Below, in pieces: positions 16,492-25,012 of a stretch of 64,000 nucleotides of DNA (position 1 is its first letter; each line of letters begins with the position of its first letter). Position numbers and translations under genes: made by a program. Location: positions 62,001 to 126,000 of the forward strand of contig NZ_JAAVSC010000001.1 of NCBI RefSeq assembly GCF_012641095.1, in the 5' to 3' direction. The DNA is from Lactobacillus sp. HBUAS51381. GTDB taxonomy: Bacteria; Bacillota; Bacilli; Lactobacillales; Lactobacillaceae. Below the pieces are notes generated by a model. That model was not told where the DNA came from and ran no database searches. It saw only the letters and a program-made list of their open reading frames with translations.

Positions 16492-17712
16492 GTGGGCACA
16501 CGAAAACCTGAACAATGGCGGCGAAATTTAGCCGTACTATGGTTAGGAACATTTATCGCGGGGATGGGTTTCAGCGAAGTCATGCCCTTTTTGTCATTGT
16601 ACGTGGATGATCTCGGAACGTTTACCAAGGGCCAACTGACCATCTATAGTGGCGTGACCTACGCGGTGACTTTTCTGGTCATTGCCTTAGTCTCGCCGTT
16701 GTGGGGGAAACTGGCCGATACCAAGGGCCGTAAAATTATGTTGTTGCGGTCATCGTTCGGGATGGCTATTGTGATTGGGCTAATGGGGTTTGTTAGTAAT
16801 GTTTGGCAACTAATTGGTCTTCGGTTTCTACAAGGGTTCTTTGCGGGGTACATCCCCAACGCTACCGCCCTGATTGCGGCGGAGACTCCTCGGGAGAAGA
16901 GTGGCAATGCCCTGGGTATTCTGACCACCGGTTACGTGAGTGGGAACCTCATTGGGCCGGTGCTGGGTGGGATCTTAGCTCAGGTCTTTTCCATTCGCTG
17001 GACGTTTATTTTAACCGGGATCTTTTTGATTATCGTGTTCTTTTTAAGTGCCACGATGGTTCATGAGCACTTCACGCCGATTACGCGCGACCAGCAAGAG
17101 CAGTCGGGCAGTTGGCTACATAGGGTTAAACGCCCCAAGCTGATTCTCGTCCTTCTCGTATCAACGATGATTATTCAGATGGGGAACAATTCGATTACGC
17201 CCATTATCAGCCTGTACGTCAAACAATTGATGCATGGGGTGGGCCCCATCACGTTGGTGGCCGGAATTATCGCCGCGTTGCCGGGAATCTCAACCTTGTT
17301 AGCGGCCCCCAAACTGGGAGAATACGGCGATCGGCGGGGGACTAGTCGTGTCTTAGTCTTCGGCTACATTTTCGCCGTCCTGATGTATTTCCCTCAAGGG
17401 TTCGTCACGAGTGTGTGGCTACTGGGAATTTTTCGGTTTATGATTGGGGTGTCCGATGGCGCGTTGTTCCCGGCCGTTCAGACGCTTTTAACGAAGAATT
17501 CACCACAGGAACTCACCGGAACCGTCTTCAGTTGGAATCAGTCGTTCCAGGCACTGGGGAGCATGTTAGGCTCGTTGCTGGGGGGCTTCGTGGCCAATAT
17601 TTTCAACTATAACGGCGTGTTTACGTTTACGGCGATTACGCTGTTATTGAACTTCCTACTGTTATGGTGGGTCGTTCCCGAGATTCGGCAGTTTCGGCAT
17701 CAAAAAGGGTAA
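16492..17712 (+). CDS. MFS multidrug efflux transporter (MdtG/PmrA-like)
   Basis: 406 residues with 12 membrane helices. The MFS signature GKLADTKGRKIMLL lies in the loop after helix 2, and GLRFLQGFFAGYIPNATALIA fits the drug:H+ antiporter DHA1 group. It starts at GTG 16492 behind GAGGTGAGG. A small alarmone synthetase gene follows 16 bp downstream and is probably co-transcribed. Substrates cannot be told from sequence. Confidence 0.88.
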   Translation: MGTRKPEQWRRNLAVLWLGTFIAGMGFSEVMPFLSLYVDDLGTFTKGQLTIYSGVTYAVTFLVIALVSPLWGKLADTKGRKIMLLRSSFGMAIVIGLMGFVSNVWQLIGLRFLQGFFAGYIPNATALIAAETPREKSGNALGILTTGYVSGNLIGPVLGGILAQVFSIRWTFILTGIFLIIVFFLSATMVHEHFTPITRDQQEQSGSWLHRVKRPKLILVLLVSTMIIQMGNNSITPIISLYVKQLMHGVGPITLVAGIIAALPGISTLLAAPKLGEYGDRRGTSRVLVFGYIFAVLMYFPQGFVTSVWLLGIFRFMIGVSDGALFPAVQTLLTKNSPQELTGTVFSWNQSFQALGSMLGSLLGGFVANIFNYNGVFTFTAITLLLNFLLLWWVVPEIRQFRHQKG

Positions 17713-17728
17713 CTAGGAAGGATTATTT

Positions 17729-18397
17729 ATGGCTAACGAGAATTTACCAACACAGTTTGCGGAGGATCCGACATCGTTGGCGAGCGTCGCGACTTTTCGC
17801 CGCCTCATGTTGGATTACAATAGTGCGGTTAAAGTGGTCCGAACCAAGATTGAGTATTTGGACCAGGAATATCAAATTATACATGGTCACACACTGGTGG
17901 ATAGTTTACAATCACGAATCAAGTCGCCAGAGAGTATTTTGGAAAAGGTGCAACGGAAACATTTCCGATTCGATCTCAAGACGCTACCGGCCGAGATGCA
18001 CGACATTGCCGGTGTGCGGATTATCGTGCGGTTTGAGGATGATATCTTGGCGATGGAGAGTCGCCTGGAGAAGCAACCGGATATTCAGATTTTACGGCGC
18101 AAGGACTATATCACCCATCCCAAGCCCAACGGTTATCGCAGTTTACACCTGATCTTATCAGTTCCCGTCTATCTGGATGCCGGCGTGGAACCGGTCAAGG
18201 TGGAGGTTCAGATCCGAACGATTGCCATGAATTTCTGGGCGTCGCTGGAACATGAGCTAAATTATAAGAAGAATGTTCAGCACCAAGAAGAATTGCGCCA
18301 AGAGCTGATTGCTAAAGCCAAACTGGTTCACCAGTTGGATCAGGACATGAACGCGATTAAAAACCAAATTCGGGCGGAGGACGCCCAGAATCTTTAA
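17729..18397 (+). CDS. Small alarmone synthetase, (p)ppGpp synthetase (RelQ/RelP type)
   Basis: 222 residues covering only a RelA/SpoT-type synthetase domain without hydrolase or regulatory domains. Motifs include SRIKSPESILEKVQRK, AEMHDIAGVRIIVRF, HPKPNGYRSLHLI (ATP/GTP site), EVQIRT and WASLEHELNYKK with the catalytic Glu. It makes (p)ppGpp from GTP/GDP and ATP, linking wall or drug stress to growth control. The gene sits 16 bp after an MFS drug pump, so the two are likely one operon. RelQ versus RelP assignment is uncertain. Confidence 0.92.
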   Translation: MANENLPTQFAEDPTSLASVATFRRLMLDYNSAVKVVRTKIEYLDQEYQIIHGHTLVDSLQSRIKSPESILEKVQRKHFRFDLKTLPAEMHDIAGVRIIVRFEDDILAMESRLEKQPDIQILRRKDYITHPKPNGYRSLHLILSVPVYLDAGVEPVKVEVQIRTIAMNFWASLEHELNYKKNVQHQEELRQELIAKAKLVHQLDQDMNAIKNQIRAEDAQNL

Positions 18398-18419
18398 ACG
18401 TAGGGTTCTGAGCGCAACA

Positions 18420-18446
18420 AAAAAACCCTGGCAAATCCGCCAAGGT
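18420..18446 (-). terminator. Intrinsic terminator of the DUF2929 gene
   Basis: Read on the minus strand, CCTTGGC and GCCAGG form a stem around GGATTT, followed by T7. Confidence 0.75.
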
Positions 18447-18477
18447 CGGTTGTTTCGGTCATGATTATTGTGAACGC

Positions 18478-18690
18478 TTATTTACCTTCAGAAGTCTTGA
18501 CGTCGCTACGGCCGAGTAATGTAATCCCATTGACGGCGATAACGGCGACTACGGCCATCGTGATGCCAATAGTCGTTGGGTCGTAAGTCATATCCTTCAA
18601 GGTACCAGCGATATAACCAACGACTTCACCGAAGATAACTGCCCAAAAAATCACGACTAAATTAGATGCTAACCACTTCACACGCGTCAC
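18478..18690 (-). CDS. DUF2929 small membrane protein
   Basis: 70 residues with two membrane helices (about 8-30 and 40-60) separated by GTLKDMTYDP, and a short charged tail. This matches the DUF2929 family of small Firmicutes membrane proteins of unknown role. It is a single-gene unit with its own terminator, convergent with the alarmone synthetase gene. Confidence 0.8.
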   Translation of the reverse strand: MTRVKWLASNLVVIFWAVIFGEVVGYIAGTLKDMTYDPTTIGITMAVVAVIAVNGITLLGRSDVKTSEGK

Positions 18691-18780
18691 CTCACAATCG
18701 TTATTAGTTTAACACGATTCGCGAGTTGCGGGTAGCTATAATTTTGTTAAGGGGCGCAAATACCCGGCCTGATGCGGTTG

Positions 18781-18811
18781 AGTTGCGGTGATCGCAACTT
18801 TTCTGTATAAT
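18781..18811 (+). promoter_or_regulatory. Promoter with perfect palindrome over the -35 box (antiporter gene)
   Basis: AGTTGCG (18781-18787) and CGCAACT (18793-18799) form a perfect 7-bp inverted repeat around GTGAT. The -35 TTGCGG (18783-18788) lies inside it, 17 bp from TATAAT (18806-18811). This is the layout of a repressor operator. Confidence 0.6.
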
Positions 18812-18839
18812 ACTGAATAATTAAATTAAAGATGGTTGA

Positions 18840-18905
18840 AGCGACTGCTTTCAAGAATGGTGTTCCCCTTGGGTTGGGGGGACCGTTTTGAGGCGGTCGC
18901 TTTTT
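18840..18905 (+). promoter_or_regulatory. Terminator-like hairpin in the antiporter leader RNA
   Basis: AGCGAC (18840-18845) pairs with GTCGCT (18896-18901), enclosing an inner GGT..CCCC / GGGG..ACC hairpin, followed by T5. It lies between the promoter and the start codon at 18961, so it could attenuate transcription. No known riboswitch class was recognised. Confidence 0.5.
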
Positions 18906-18960
18906 AGTTGCTTGCGTATCAGGTACCGGGCAGCTAATGGCGAAAATAAGGAGGCTACTC

Positions 18961-20157
18961 GTGGAACTTTTAAGAAATCTAACGTTAATTTTATTAGCAA
19001 CAACGATTGTTGGGCATTACAGTACGCGCATTGGGATTCCCGCCGTGATTGGGCAACTGCTGGTCGGGGTGGTGATTGGCCCGGCCATGTTGGGCTGGGT
19101 CAGTCTGACCCACGTCCTAGAAAGCTACGCCGAGCTGGGCGTCATCGTCTTGATGTTTATTGCCGGACTTGAGAGCGACTTAAAACTCCTGAAACGTTAT
19201 CTGAAACCCAGCGTGCTGGTGGCTCTGATGGGGGTCTTGATCCCGGTCATCGGGACGTATCTAGTGGGGATGCTCTATCATTTGGGGACGGTCGAGAGCC
19301 TCTTCATCAGCGTGATCTTCGCGGCAACTTCCGTGTCGATCTCGGTCGAAGTCTTAAAGGAAATGAACGCGCTCAATAGCCGAGAGGGCACGACCATTTT
19401 AGGCGCCGCTGTGGTCGATGATGTCTTGGCCGTGGTTATCCTGAGTGTTCTGGTCTCCACGACGGGGACAGCCGTGGGTGACAGCGCGGCCGCCTCTAGC
19501 AGTCTGGTGCTGACGACGATTGAACAGATTGTCTACTTCGCCGCCATTTACTTCGTGGTACGGTGGGTGGCACCGTACATGGCCAAGATTGGCGATCGCC
19601 TGTTGATTCCGATGGGACCCACGCTGATGGCCATTATTCTATGCTTCGGGATGGCCTACGTGGCCGAATTCGTCGGGTTAAGCGACGTGGTGGGGGCCTT
19701 CTTCGCGGGTATCGCCATTTCCCAAACGAGTGCCAAGTCCACGGTGGACCGGCACATTGAACCGATTGGCTACGCACTCTTTATCCCCGTTTTCTTCGTC
19801 AGCATTGGTTTAAACATGGACTTCAACGGTCTGGGTAAGCAGCTCGGGTTCATCGCCGTGTTGACGATTGTCGCGGTTCTCACCAAGCTGATTGGGGCCG
19901 GTGGCGGCGCCAAAATGGCCGGCTTCTCCCTGGCAAGTTCAACGGCCGTGGGTGCCGGGATGGTCTCTCGGGGCGAAATGGCGTTGATCATTGCCCAAAT
20001 TGGGTACACGGCCAAGCTCATGTCTCCAGTCCGGTATTCGGCGATTGTGGCGGCGATAATCATTGCGACCTTGGTTGCGCCATTCCTATTACGGGTAACC
20101 ATGGATCACGCCCACAAAGGTGAGGTCGATCGCTCGAAGGTCCGGCCAGCGGAATAG
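18961..20157 (+). CDS. CPA2-family Na+(K+)/H+ antiporter (NapA-like)
   Basis: 398 residues with 12-13 membrane helices. Typical CPA2 features are IGIPAVIGQLLVGVVIGP near the start, ELGVIVLMFIAGLESDLKLL, the double-Asp AAVVDDVLAVVI of electrogenic antiporters, and SRGEMALIIAQ late. It exchanges protons for Na+ or K+ at the membrane. The start at GTG 18961 has AAGGAGG 7 bases upstream; ATG 18937 lies before that site. Regulation by the palindrome and leader hairpin upstream is likely. Confidence 0.9.
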   Translation: MELLRNLTLILLATTIVGHYSTRIGIPAVIGQLLVGVVIGPAMLGWVSLTHVLESYAELGVIVLMFIAGLESDLKLLKRYLKPSVLVALMGVLIPVIGTYLVGMLYHLGTVESLFISVIFAATSVSISVEVLKEMNALNSREGTTILGAAVVDDVLAVVILSVLVSTTGTAVGDSAAASSSLVLTTIEQIVYFAAIYFVVRWVAPYMAKIGDRLLIPMGPTLMAIILCFGMAYVAEFVGLSDVVGAFFAGIAISQTSAKSTVDRHIEPIGYALFIPVFFVSIGLNMDFNGLGKQLGFIAVLTIVAVLTKLIGAGGGAKMAGFSLASSTAVGAGMVSRGEMALIIAQIGYTAKLMSPVRYSAIVAAIIIATLVAPFLLRVTMDHAHKGEVDRSKVRPAE

Positions 20158-20179
20158 AATGGCTCGGGAGTGGACTGGC

Positions 20180-20515
20180 TGCTTCTCGCGCTGACCGCCT
20201 TACCGTTCGCCAAATTTGGTCTGGGACGCGGTGGGAAGGACCAGAAAAAGCCAAAGCCCGGTCTTTTTCCTTGCTTTGAGCCGAAGTTCACGTCTCAAAG
20301 ACGCCACTTTTTAAGCAGAACACTTGAAAAGTCCCACGGCTGAGACCAAATTTAGCTCACTCACGGCTACATGAGGTGTATCCAATTAACCTGGCTGAAC
20401 GTTGCCATTCCAGCGATGGCATCGCACGTTTAGTGGCTTTTAACTTTCGTAGCCGTAGGTGATCGTTGATGATTAGTTTTAGGACGACAAGCCTTGTCAG
20501 CTGGGGACGGGAGCA
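20180..20515 (+). repeat. Structured intergenic repeat, copy B (second domain deleted)
   Basis: It starts GACCGCCTTACCGTTCGCC. First-domain stems: AAATTTGGTCT 20212-20222 / AGACCAAATTT 20343-20353; GTGGG / CCCAC; GAAAAAG 20244-20250 / CTTTTTC 20263-20269; CGTCT-CAA-AGACG; ACTTTTTAAG 20306-20315 / CTTGAAAAGT 20323-20332. After GTAGCC (20450-20455) it jumps straight to the tail found in copy C (CCTTGTCAGCTGGGGAC), lacking about 165 bp of domain two. It sits between convergent genes; no gene is supported in 20158-20767. Confidence 0.85.
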
Positions 20516-20554
20516 TGTTCGTGAACTTTAAACCTTTAACTGGTTGTTTAGATC

Positions 20555-20590
20555 AGAGAGGGCCTGGGACGTTTGCCTCGGGCCCTTTCT
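20555..20590 (+). terminator. Intrinsic terminator downstream of copy B
   Basis: AGAGGGCC pairs with GGGCCCTTTCT across a 20-nt loop. It would end rightward transcripts through the repeat. Confidence 0.55.
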
Positions 20591-20703
20591 GTGCAGGTCA
20601 CCGTTCGCCATAACCATTTCACCATTAAAACGATTCTGCCAATTATTTTGCCAAAACGTGCAACCAAAAGCTGTTAAAAAACATTAGTAATCAGTAGGGG
20701 GAC

Positions 20704-20738
20704 AGAAAAGGGATTAGCGCAGTTCGCACTAATCCCTC
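20704..20738 (-). terminator. Intrinsic terminator of the yfhO-like gene
   Basis: GGGATTAG and CTAATCCC form a stem. Read on the minus strand it is followed by CTTTTCTG. Confidence 0.75.
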
Positions 20739-20767
20739 AGATCATCATAATTTAACTTGTGTCGCGA

Positions 20768-23479
20768 TTACTCTTCTCGCCGCTTGCGACGAATGCTACG
20801 GCGCCATTCCCCGGAAATGACCAGGAAGGCGAAGATGGCGGCTCCTAAGGCACTCAGTAGCGCACCGATCTTCAGCCCCGGTGTCGTGTAGGTTAAGACC
20901 ACGTGGTTCTTGCCCACATGAATCGGCACCCCAATCATGCCACGGTAGTTCTTCACCACGGGGATGATGGATTGGGCGTGCATGGCGGACCGAATCTTGA
21001 CCGGCTTGCCGTTGACGGTAGCGTGCCAACCCGGCGTATCCGGAATCGAGACGTAGAGGAGGCGGCGTTGCGTGCTTCCCGTGACGTTCCCGGATAACCA
21101 GGTGACCCCGCTCTTGCGGTTGAGCTTGAAACGTTGTTGTTTCAGACTCTGTGCCAGACTGACGTATTTGGCCTGATCTAACGAGACGAATTCGTTGCTA
21201 TAGCCGGCTTGGGGCCGTGTCGTCACGTAACTAACCGTCACGACTTCACCCTTGGTATGCTGGCCCAGCTTGAAGACGTAGCGGGTACCATCGGCGTTAA
21301 TCATCGGCTTGGCCTTCTTACCATTAACCAACAGACTCGAGTAAATGACGTTGGTGGTTGGTGAATAACCGTGAAGTAGGCCGGTGGCGTTGGCCCGAAG
21401 CTTGAAGGTCTGCACGTAGCGGGTGCCCGTGTGCGCATTACGTTTAGCCGCGACCCGACTCCCTTCAGTTGACGAGGCCTTATGGGTCGTGACATCCAGG
21501 ACCGTCGCGCGGGCTAACGTGTTGGGTTTTGCGCCCAGCGCGTCCAGAATCATCTGTTGATTAAACAGGGCTGTCTGGTCGCGCAACTGAACGTCGGCTA
21601 GCTTGGTTGGTACGGCGAACCCTAGGCCAGCGTACGAATTTAGCTGGGTGATAGGATGCCGGTTACCGGCATTCAGCCGGTATTTAACGCTAAACAACGT
21701 GTCCGTTAGGTGCGTGTACCCCTGCGCGCTGATTCGCCGCACGTTGGGGCTAAAGTATCCCAGATCGTGTTGGAAGACGCGGGACTGTTCATCCAGCGTT
21801 GACGAGTAGGAACTGAGGCCGGCGTAGTCTAACATCAGCGGATCGTTGTAGTGGTTATACGGTCCCGAATAGGCCTTGCCGATGGTGGAATGCAGGTAGT
21901 CGACCCGGTGGAGATTGAACTTGGTCGAAGACGCGTTGATCTTAGCCAATAAGGCCGCATCTTTCTTGAAGTATTTCTCAAACTTAGTTTCTGATCCGAA
22001 ATCCATACCCTGTGAAGCCAAGTAGAGATTACTCCCGAGTTCGCCGGAAATAATCAGGATCATTAGGCCGATTCGGATCGGTCGCCATTCGGTGATGAAA
22101 ACCAACATGGTATTTAATAAGAGCAAGCCAAGTGCTAACCAGAGTAAATGAAAGTTCGGTTGGCTGTTGGCATACAACGTGTTGTTGTAGCTCGGCATGA
22201 GGCGTGACCAGAGTTGTGGGATGAACTGGGCCGAGGCGAAACCAATGGTTAATAGGCCGGCACCCCACAGTAAGGCTAAGAACTTCTGCGGATCATTCAT
22301 GGTCTGATCGGGGTGCGTTTGCCAAGCCCGATAGGCCGTGATGAGCGCGAGAAAGGTGAAGAAGTAGACGTTCCGGAATGGAAAGCCTGCTGGTTGTTGG
22401 AACATGTGCCAGACGGTGTTCAGCACCGTAACGAATAGGCTCAGACCCATCGCAATCAGCAGCCACATCGTCCGCGTCTTCTCGACTGCTTTGATCTTCG
22501 GTGAAACGAAATAAACAATCAGAAGCAGAAACATCAGCGTGCCCATGAATAGACTGGGACCGTGATAGAGGTGCGAATGAAAATTCCCGGTTCCCAAACC
22601 GAATTGCGCGAGAACTTCCGGTCCAAACAGCGGTGTAGGCAAGTAATTCTCAACGAAGAAGTTGCTCTTCCCCGTCAACAGCATGCCTAGCGCCGTTGGA
22701 ATCAAGACGACCATCGACATCAGCCCGGCTAACAAAGAGCCAATGATGAACTGCCGAATGGCGGGCCAGTGCATCCGCCACGTTTCCTTGAACGGCGTTG
22801 GTACTGGCTGATGCTCCACAATCAAGTAGATGAAGTACATCACCGAGAACAGGCAGGTCATATAACCGAGGTAATAGTTGGAAAAGATGGTGATGGTCAA
22901 ACTCAGTGTATACAGGCCAAAATGGTGGGTACTGACGATCCGGTGAAGCCCTAACGCCACCAGTGGCAGCCAGATTAAGGCATCTAGCCACATGATGTCG
23001 TAGAAATACATGGCCACGAAGCCACACAGGCTAAAGGCCGTTGAAAACAGCAGTAGGGACCAACCACTCCGCAGAAACGCGTGGCGTAAGAAGATCGCCA
23101 TGGTCAGGCCAATCGTGCTAATTTTTAAGATCATGATCCAGGCCACGGCAGTCGGTAACTGCGCAGCTGGAAACAGAAAAATCAAGAGATTAAACGGGCT
23201 GATGACGTAGTAGGTCAGTAACGGCACCATACTACTGCCCGTCCCCAATGCGAATGAAAACAGATGAAACTGTCCGTGCGTCACGGTCGAGCGCAGATAT
23301 TCTAGGATTGGAATATACTGTGCGCCCGTGTCGCTAAACAACAGACTATGCTTGCCAAAGGGCGTAATCTTAAGTTGCCAAAAGACCACGCACATGATGA
23401 CCAGCGGAATTAAAAATGCCCCCAAATACACCCAGCGACTTACCCTTAACTTCGCTAAGGCGTTGTGATGTTGCTCCAT
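20768..23479 (-). CDS. YfhO-family large membrane protein (GT-C-like)
   Basis: About 903 residues with 12-14 membrane helices in the N-terminal two thirds, a long extracellular domain (about 530-860) and a last helix before a basic tail. This is the layout of YfhO proteins, which resemble GT-C glycosyltransferases; B. subtilis YfhO decorates lipoteichoic acid with sugar. Early motifs are DTGAQYIPILEYLRS and YYFDIMWLDALIWLPLVALG-like segments. The start at 23479 follows GGAGGGG; the longer frame has no ribosome site. It stands alone, flanked by structured repeat copies on both sides (B and E). Confidence 0.88.
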   Translation of the reverse strand: MEQHHNALAKLRVSRWVYLGAFLIPLVIMCVVFWQLKITPFGKHSLLFSDTGAQYIPILEYLRSTVTHGQFHLFSFALGTGSSMVPLLTYYVISPFNLLIFLFPAAQLPTAVAWIMILKISTIGLTMAIFLRHAFLRSGWSLLLFSTAFSLCGFVAMYFYDIMWLDALIWLPLVALGLHRIVSTHHFGLYTLSLTITIFSNYYLGYMTCLFSVMYFIYLIVEHQPVPTPFKETWRMHWPAIRQFIIGSLLAGLMSMVVLIPTALGMLLTGKSNFFVENYLPTPLFGPEVLAQFGLGTGNFHSHLYHGPSLFMGTLMFLLLIVYFVSPKIKAVEKTRTMWLLIAMGLSLFVTVLNTVWHMFQQPAGFPFRNVYFFTFLALITAYRAWQTHPDQTMNDPQKFLALLWGAGLLTIGFASAQFIPQLWSRLMPSYNNTLYANSQPNFHLLWLALGLLLLNTMLVFITEWRPIRIGLMILIISGELGSNLYLASQGMDFGSETKFEKYFKKDAALLAKINASSTKFNLHRVDYLHSTIGKAYSGPYNHYNDPLMLDYAGLSSYSSTLDEQSRVFQHDLGYFSPNVRRISAQGYTHLTDTLFSVKYRLNAGNRHPITQLNSYAGLGFAVPTKLADVQLRDQTALFNQQMILDALGAKPNTLARATVLDVTTHKASSTEGSRVAAKRNAHTGTRYVQTFKLRANATGLLHGYSPTTNVIYSSLLVNGKKAKPMINADGTRYVFKLGQHTKGEVVTVSYVTTRPQAGYSNEFVSLDQAKYVSLAQSLKQQRFKLNRKSGVTWLSGNVTGSTQRRLLYVSIPDTPGWHATVNGKPVKIRSAMHAQSIIPVVKNYRGMIGVPIHVGKNHVVLTYTTPGLKIGALLSALGAAIFAFLVISGEWRRSIRRKRREE

Positions 23480-23718
23480 GAAAACCCCTCCGTTGATGAC
23501 AATCAAAATGTCTGACCCTAATAGGATAACATTCTCTGTGCTTGGATAAAAGTTTACTCTAAATAATGGGCCTTGCGCCAAAGAACGTGCTAAACTTCGG
23601 ATAAACTTAGACTTTGGTAAGGAAAATAACTTAAGGTTGCGTTATCGTTAATGAAGTAGACTATAATCTTAGCTAAAGGTTGAAAATCGTCGATCTGTGA
23701 CCATGGCTGTGTGGCGGC

Positions 23719-24219
23719 GACTGGTCGCCTACCGTTCGCGATTGACTAAACTGGTTAGTCTGCAGCGGTCAACGATTCCGCCTGCTGTGGGGACCGGTGT
23801 GAGCCAAAGAGCGGTCTCACACCTCGCTTAGAAGCCGCGCCAAAAGCACGCGTCTTCCAAGTCGTCCCACCCAGTAACCTGGCTCAAAACGCCAGCTAAC
23901 TGGGTCGTCACGGCTGGCTCCATCATTGACCGCCTCCGCCATCGATTGTCGGAGAACTTGCCGGTTGTAACGAACCTGGCGAAAGTTAGTGTTTTCAAGT
24001 TAGCTAATTTAGCTGACAACCACGCTTGTAGCCGGGAGTGAAGCCCAATATGAGCTCAGCCGTGGGGTTCCCTTAGCGGCAAGGTTTTGGCCGGTTAGGG
24101 AACGGCGTCTTTGAGACGGGGTTAGCGGCTCAAAGCGAGGCAAAAGACCGCTTCTTCAGGCTTTTGCCGTCCGCCCACCGCGTTCCAGCTCATATTGAGC
24201 GAACGGCAGGCGGCCAGTC
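23719..24219 (-). repeat. Structured intergenic repeat, copy E (501 bp, 21-bp terminal inverted repeats)
   Basis: The ends GACTGGTCGCCTACCGTTCG (23719 on) and the complement of 24199-24219 match at 19 of 21 positions. Stems differ from other copies but pair: AATATGAGCT 24047-24056 / AGCTCATATT 24187-24196; GGCAAAAG 24139-24146 / CTTTTGCC 24161-24168; GTTCCCT 24067-24073 / AGGGAAC 24097-24103; and in domain two GTGTGAG 23797-23803 / CTCACAC 23816-23822. It lies between divergent genes (yfhO-like and the response regulator). No gene is supported in 23480-24319. Confidence 0.88.
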
Positions 24220-24319
24220 GATACCATGTTGTCTAGATAATAGGAAAAGTACTGGTGGTTCAATACCCGTCACGATGAAGGGCGTTGGACCACGAATCAA
24301 TCAAAAGGAGGAATGCCCG

Positions 24320-25012
24320 TTGCAAACGACTGCTAAAGTATTAGTTGTGGAAGATGAACGAGAACTATCCGCGGACATTGTTGAATTAATTAAACCGATC
24401 TGTGAGACTACCACCGCCTTTGACGGCGAACAAGGTGAATTTTTGGCCAGCCAGGGAGTCTTCGATGCGATTATTCTAGACCTGATGCTGCCCGGTGAGA
24501 GTGGGCTGGATCTGCTCTTACACATTCGCAATAAGGATATTAAGACGCCCGTCCTGATTTTAACGGCTAAAGACACGATTGCCGATAAGTTGCGGGGCTT
24601 CAATGATGGCGCCGATGACTATGTTACCAAGCCCTTTCACCGTGAGGAACTGCTCGCCCGGATGAAGGCCCTATTGAAGCGGACCGGCCATTTGAACAGT
24701 AGCGATGTGATTAGTCTCGGTCAGCTGGCGATCAACACCAGCAAGCATTTAGCGACCTTTAAGGGACAACCGTTGACGTTGAAGGGCCGTGAGTTTGATT
24801 TGTTGGCTTATTTAGTCGCCAATCCCGGCACGATTATTACGAAGGAACAGATTTTTAACCGGTTGTGGGGCTTTGATTCCGAGACGAGCCTGTCCGTGGT
24901 CGAAGTCTACATGAGTAACTTGCGAAAGGAGCTCAAAAACGCTGGCAGTGATCTGTCGTTACGCACGATTCGTAACGCGGGCTACATTGTGGAGGCCCCC
25001 GATGAGCAATAA
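24320..25012 (+). CDS. OmpR-family response regulator
   Basis: 230 residues: a receiver domain (LVVEDERE acidic pocket, phospho-acceptor Asp in ILDLMLPG, Lys in TKPF) and a C-terminal winged helix (LTLKGREFDLLAYLV, VVEVYMSNLRKEL). The start is TTG 24320 with AAGGAGG 8 bases upstream; the frame continues upstream to 24164 but runs into the repeat element. It overlaps the kinase gene by 11 bp. The pair resembles small-sensor systems such as CiaRH of lactic acid bacteria. Its signal and targets are unknown. Confidence 0.92.
   Translation: MQTTAKVLVVEDERELSADIVELIKPICETTTAFDGEQGEFLASQGVFDAIILDLMLPGESGLDLLLHIRNKDIKTPVLILTAKDTIADKLRGFNDGADDYVTKPFHREELLARMKALLKRTGHLNSSDVISLGQLAINTSKHLATFKGQPLTLKGREFDLLAYLVANPGTIITKEQIFNRLWGFDSETSLSVVEVYMSNLRKELKNAGSDLSLRTIRNAGYIVEAPDEQ

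Noticed and set aside
23828-24019. Short open frame inside repeat copy E
   Set aside because: It lies across the stems of the structured repeat, is absent from other copies and has no ribosome site.
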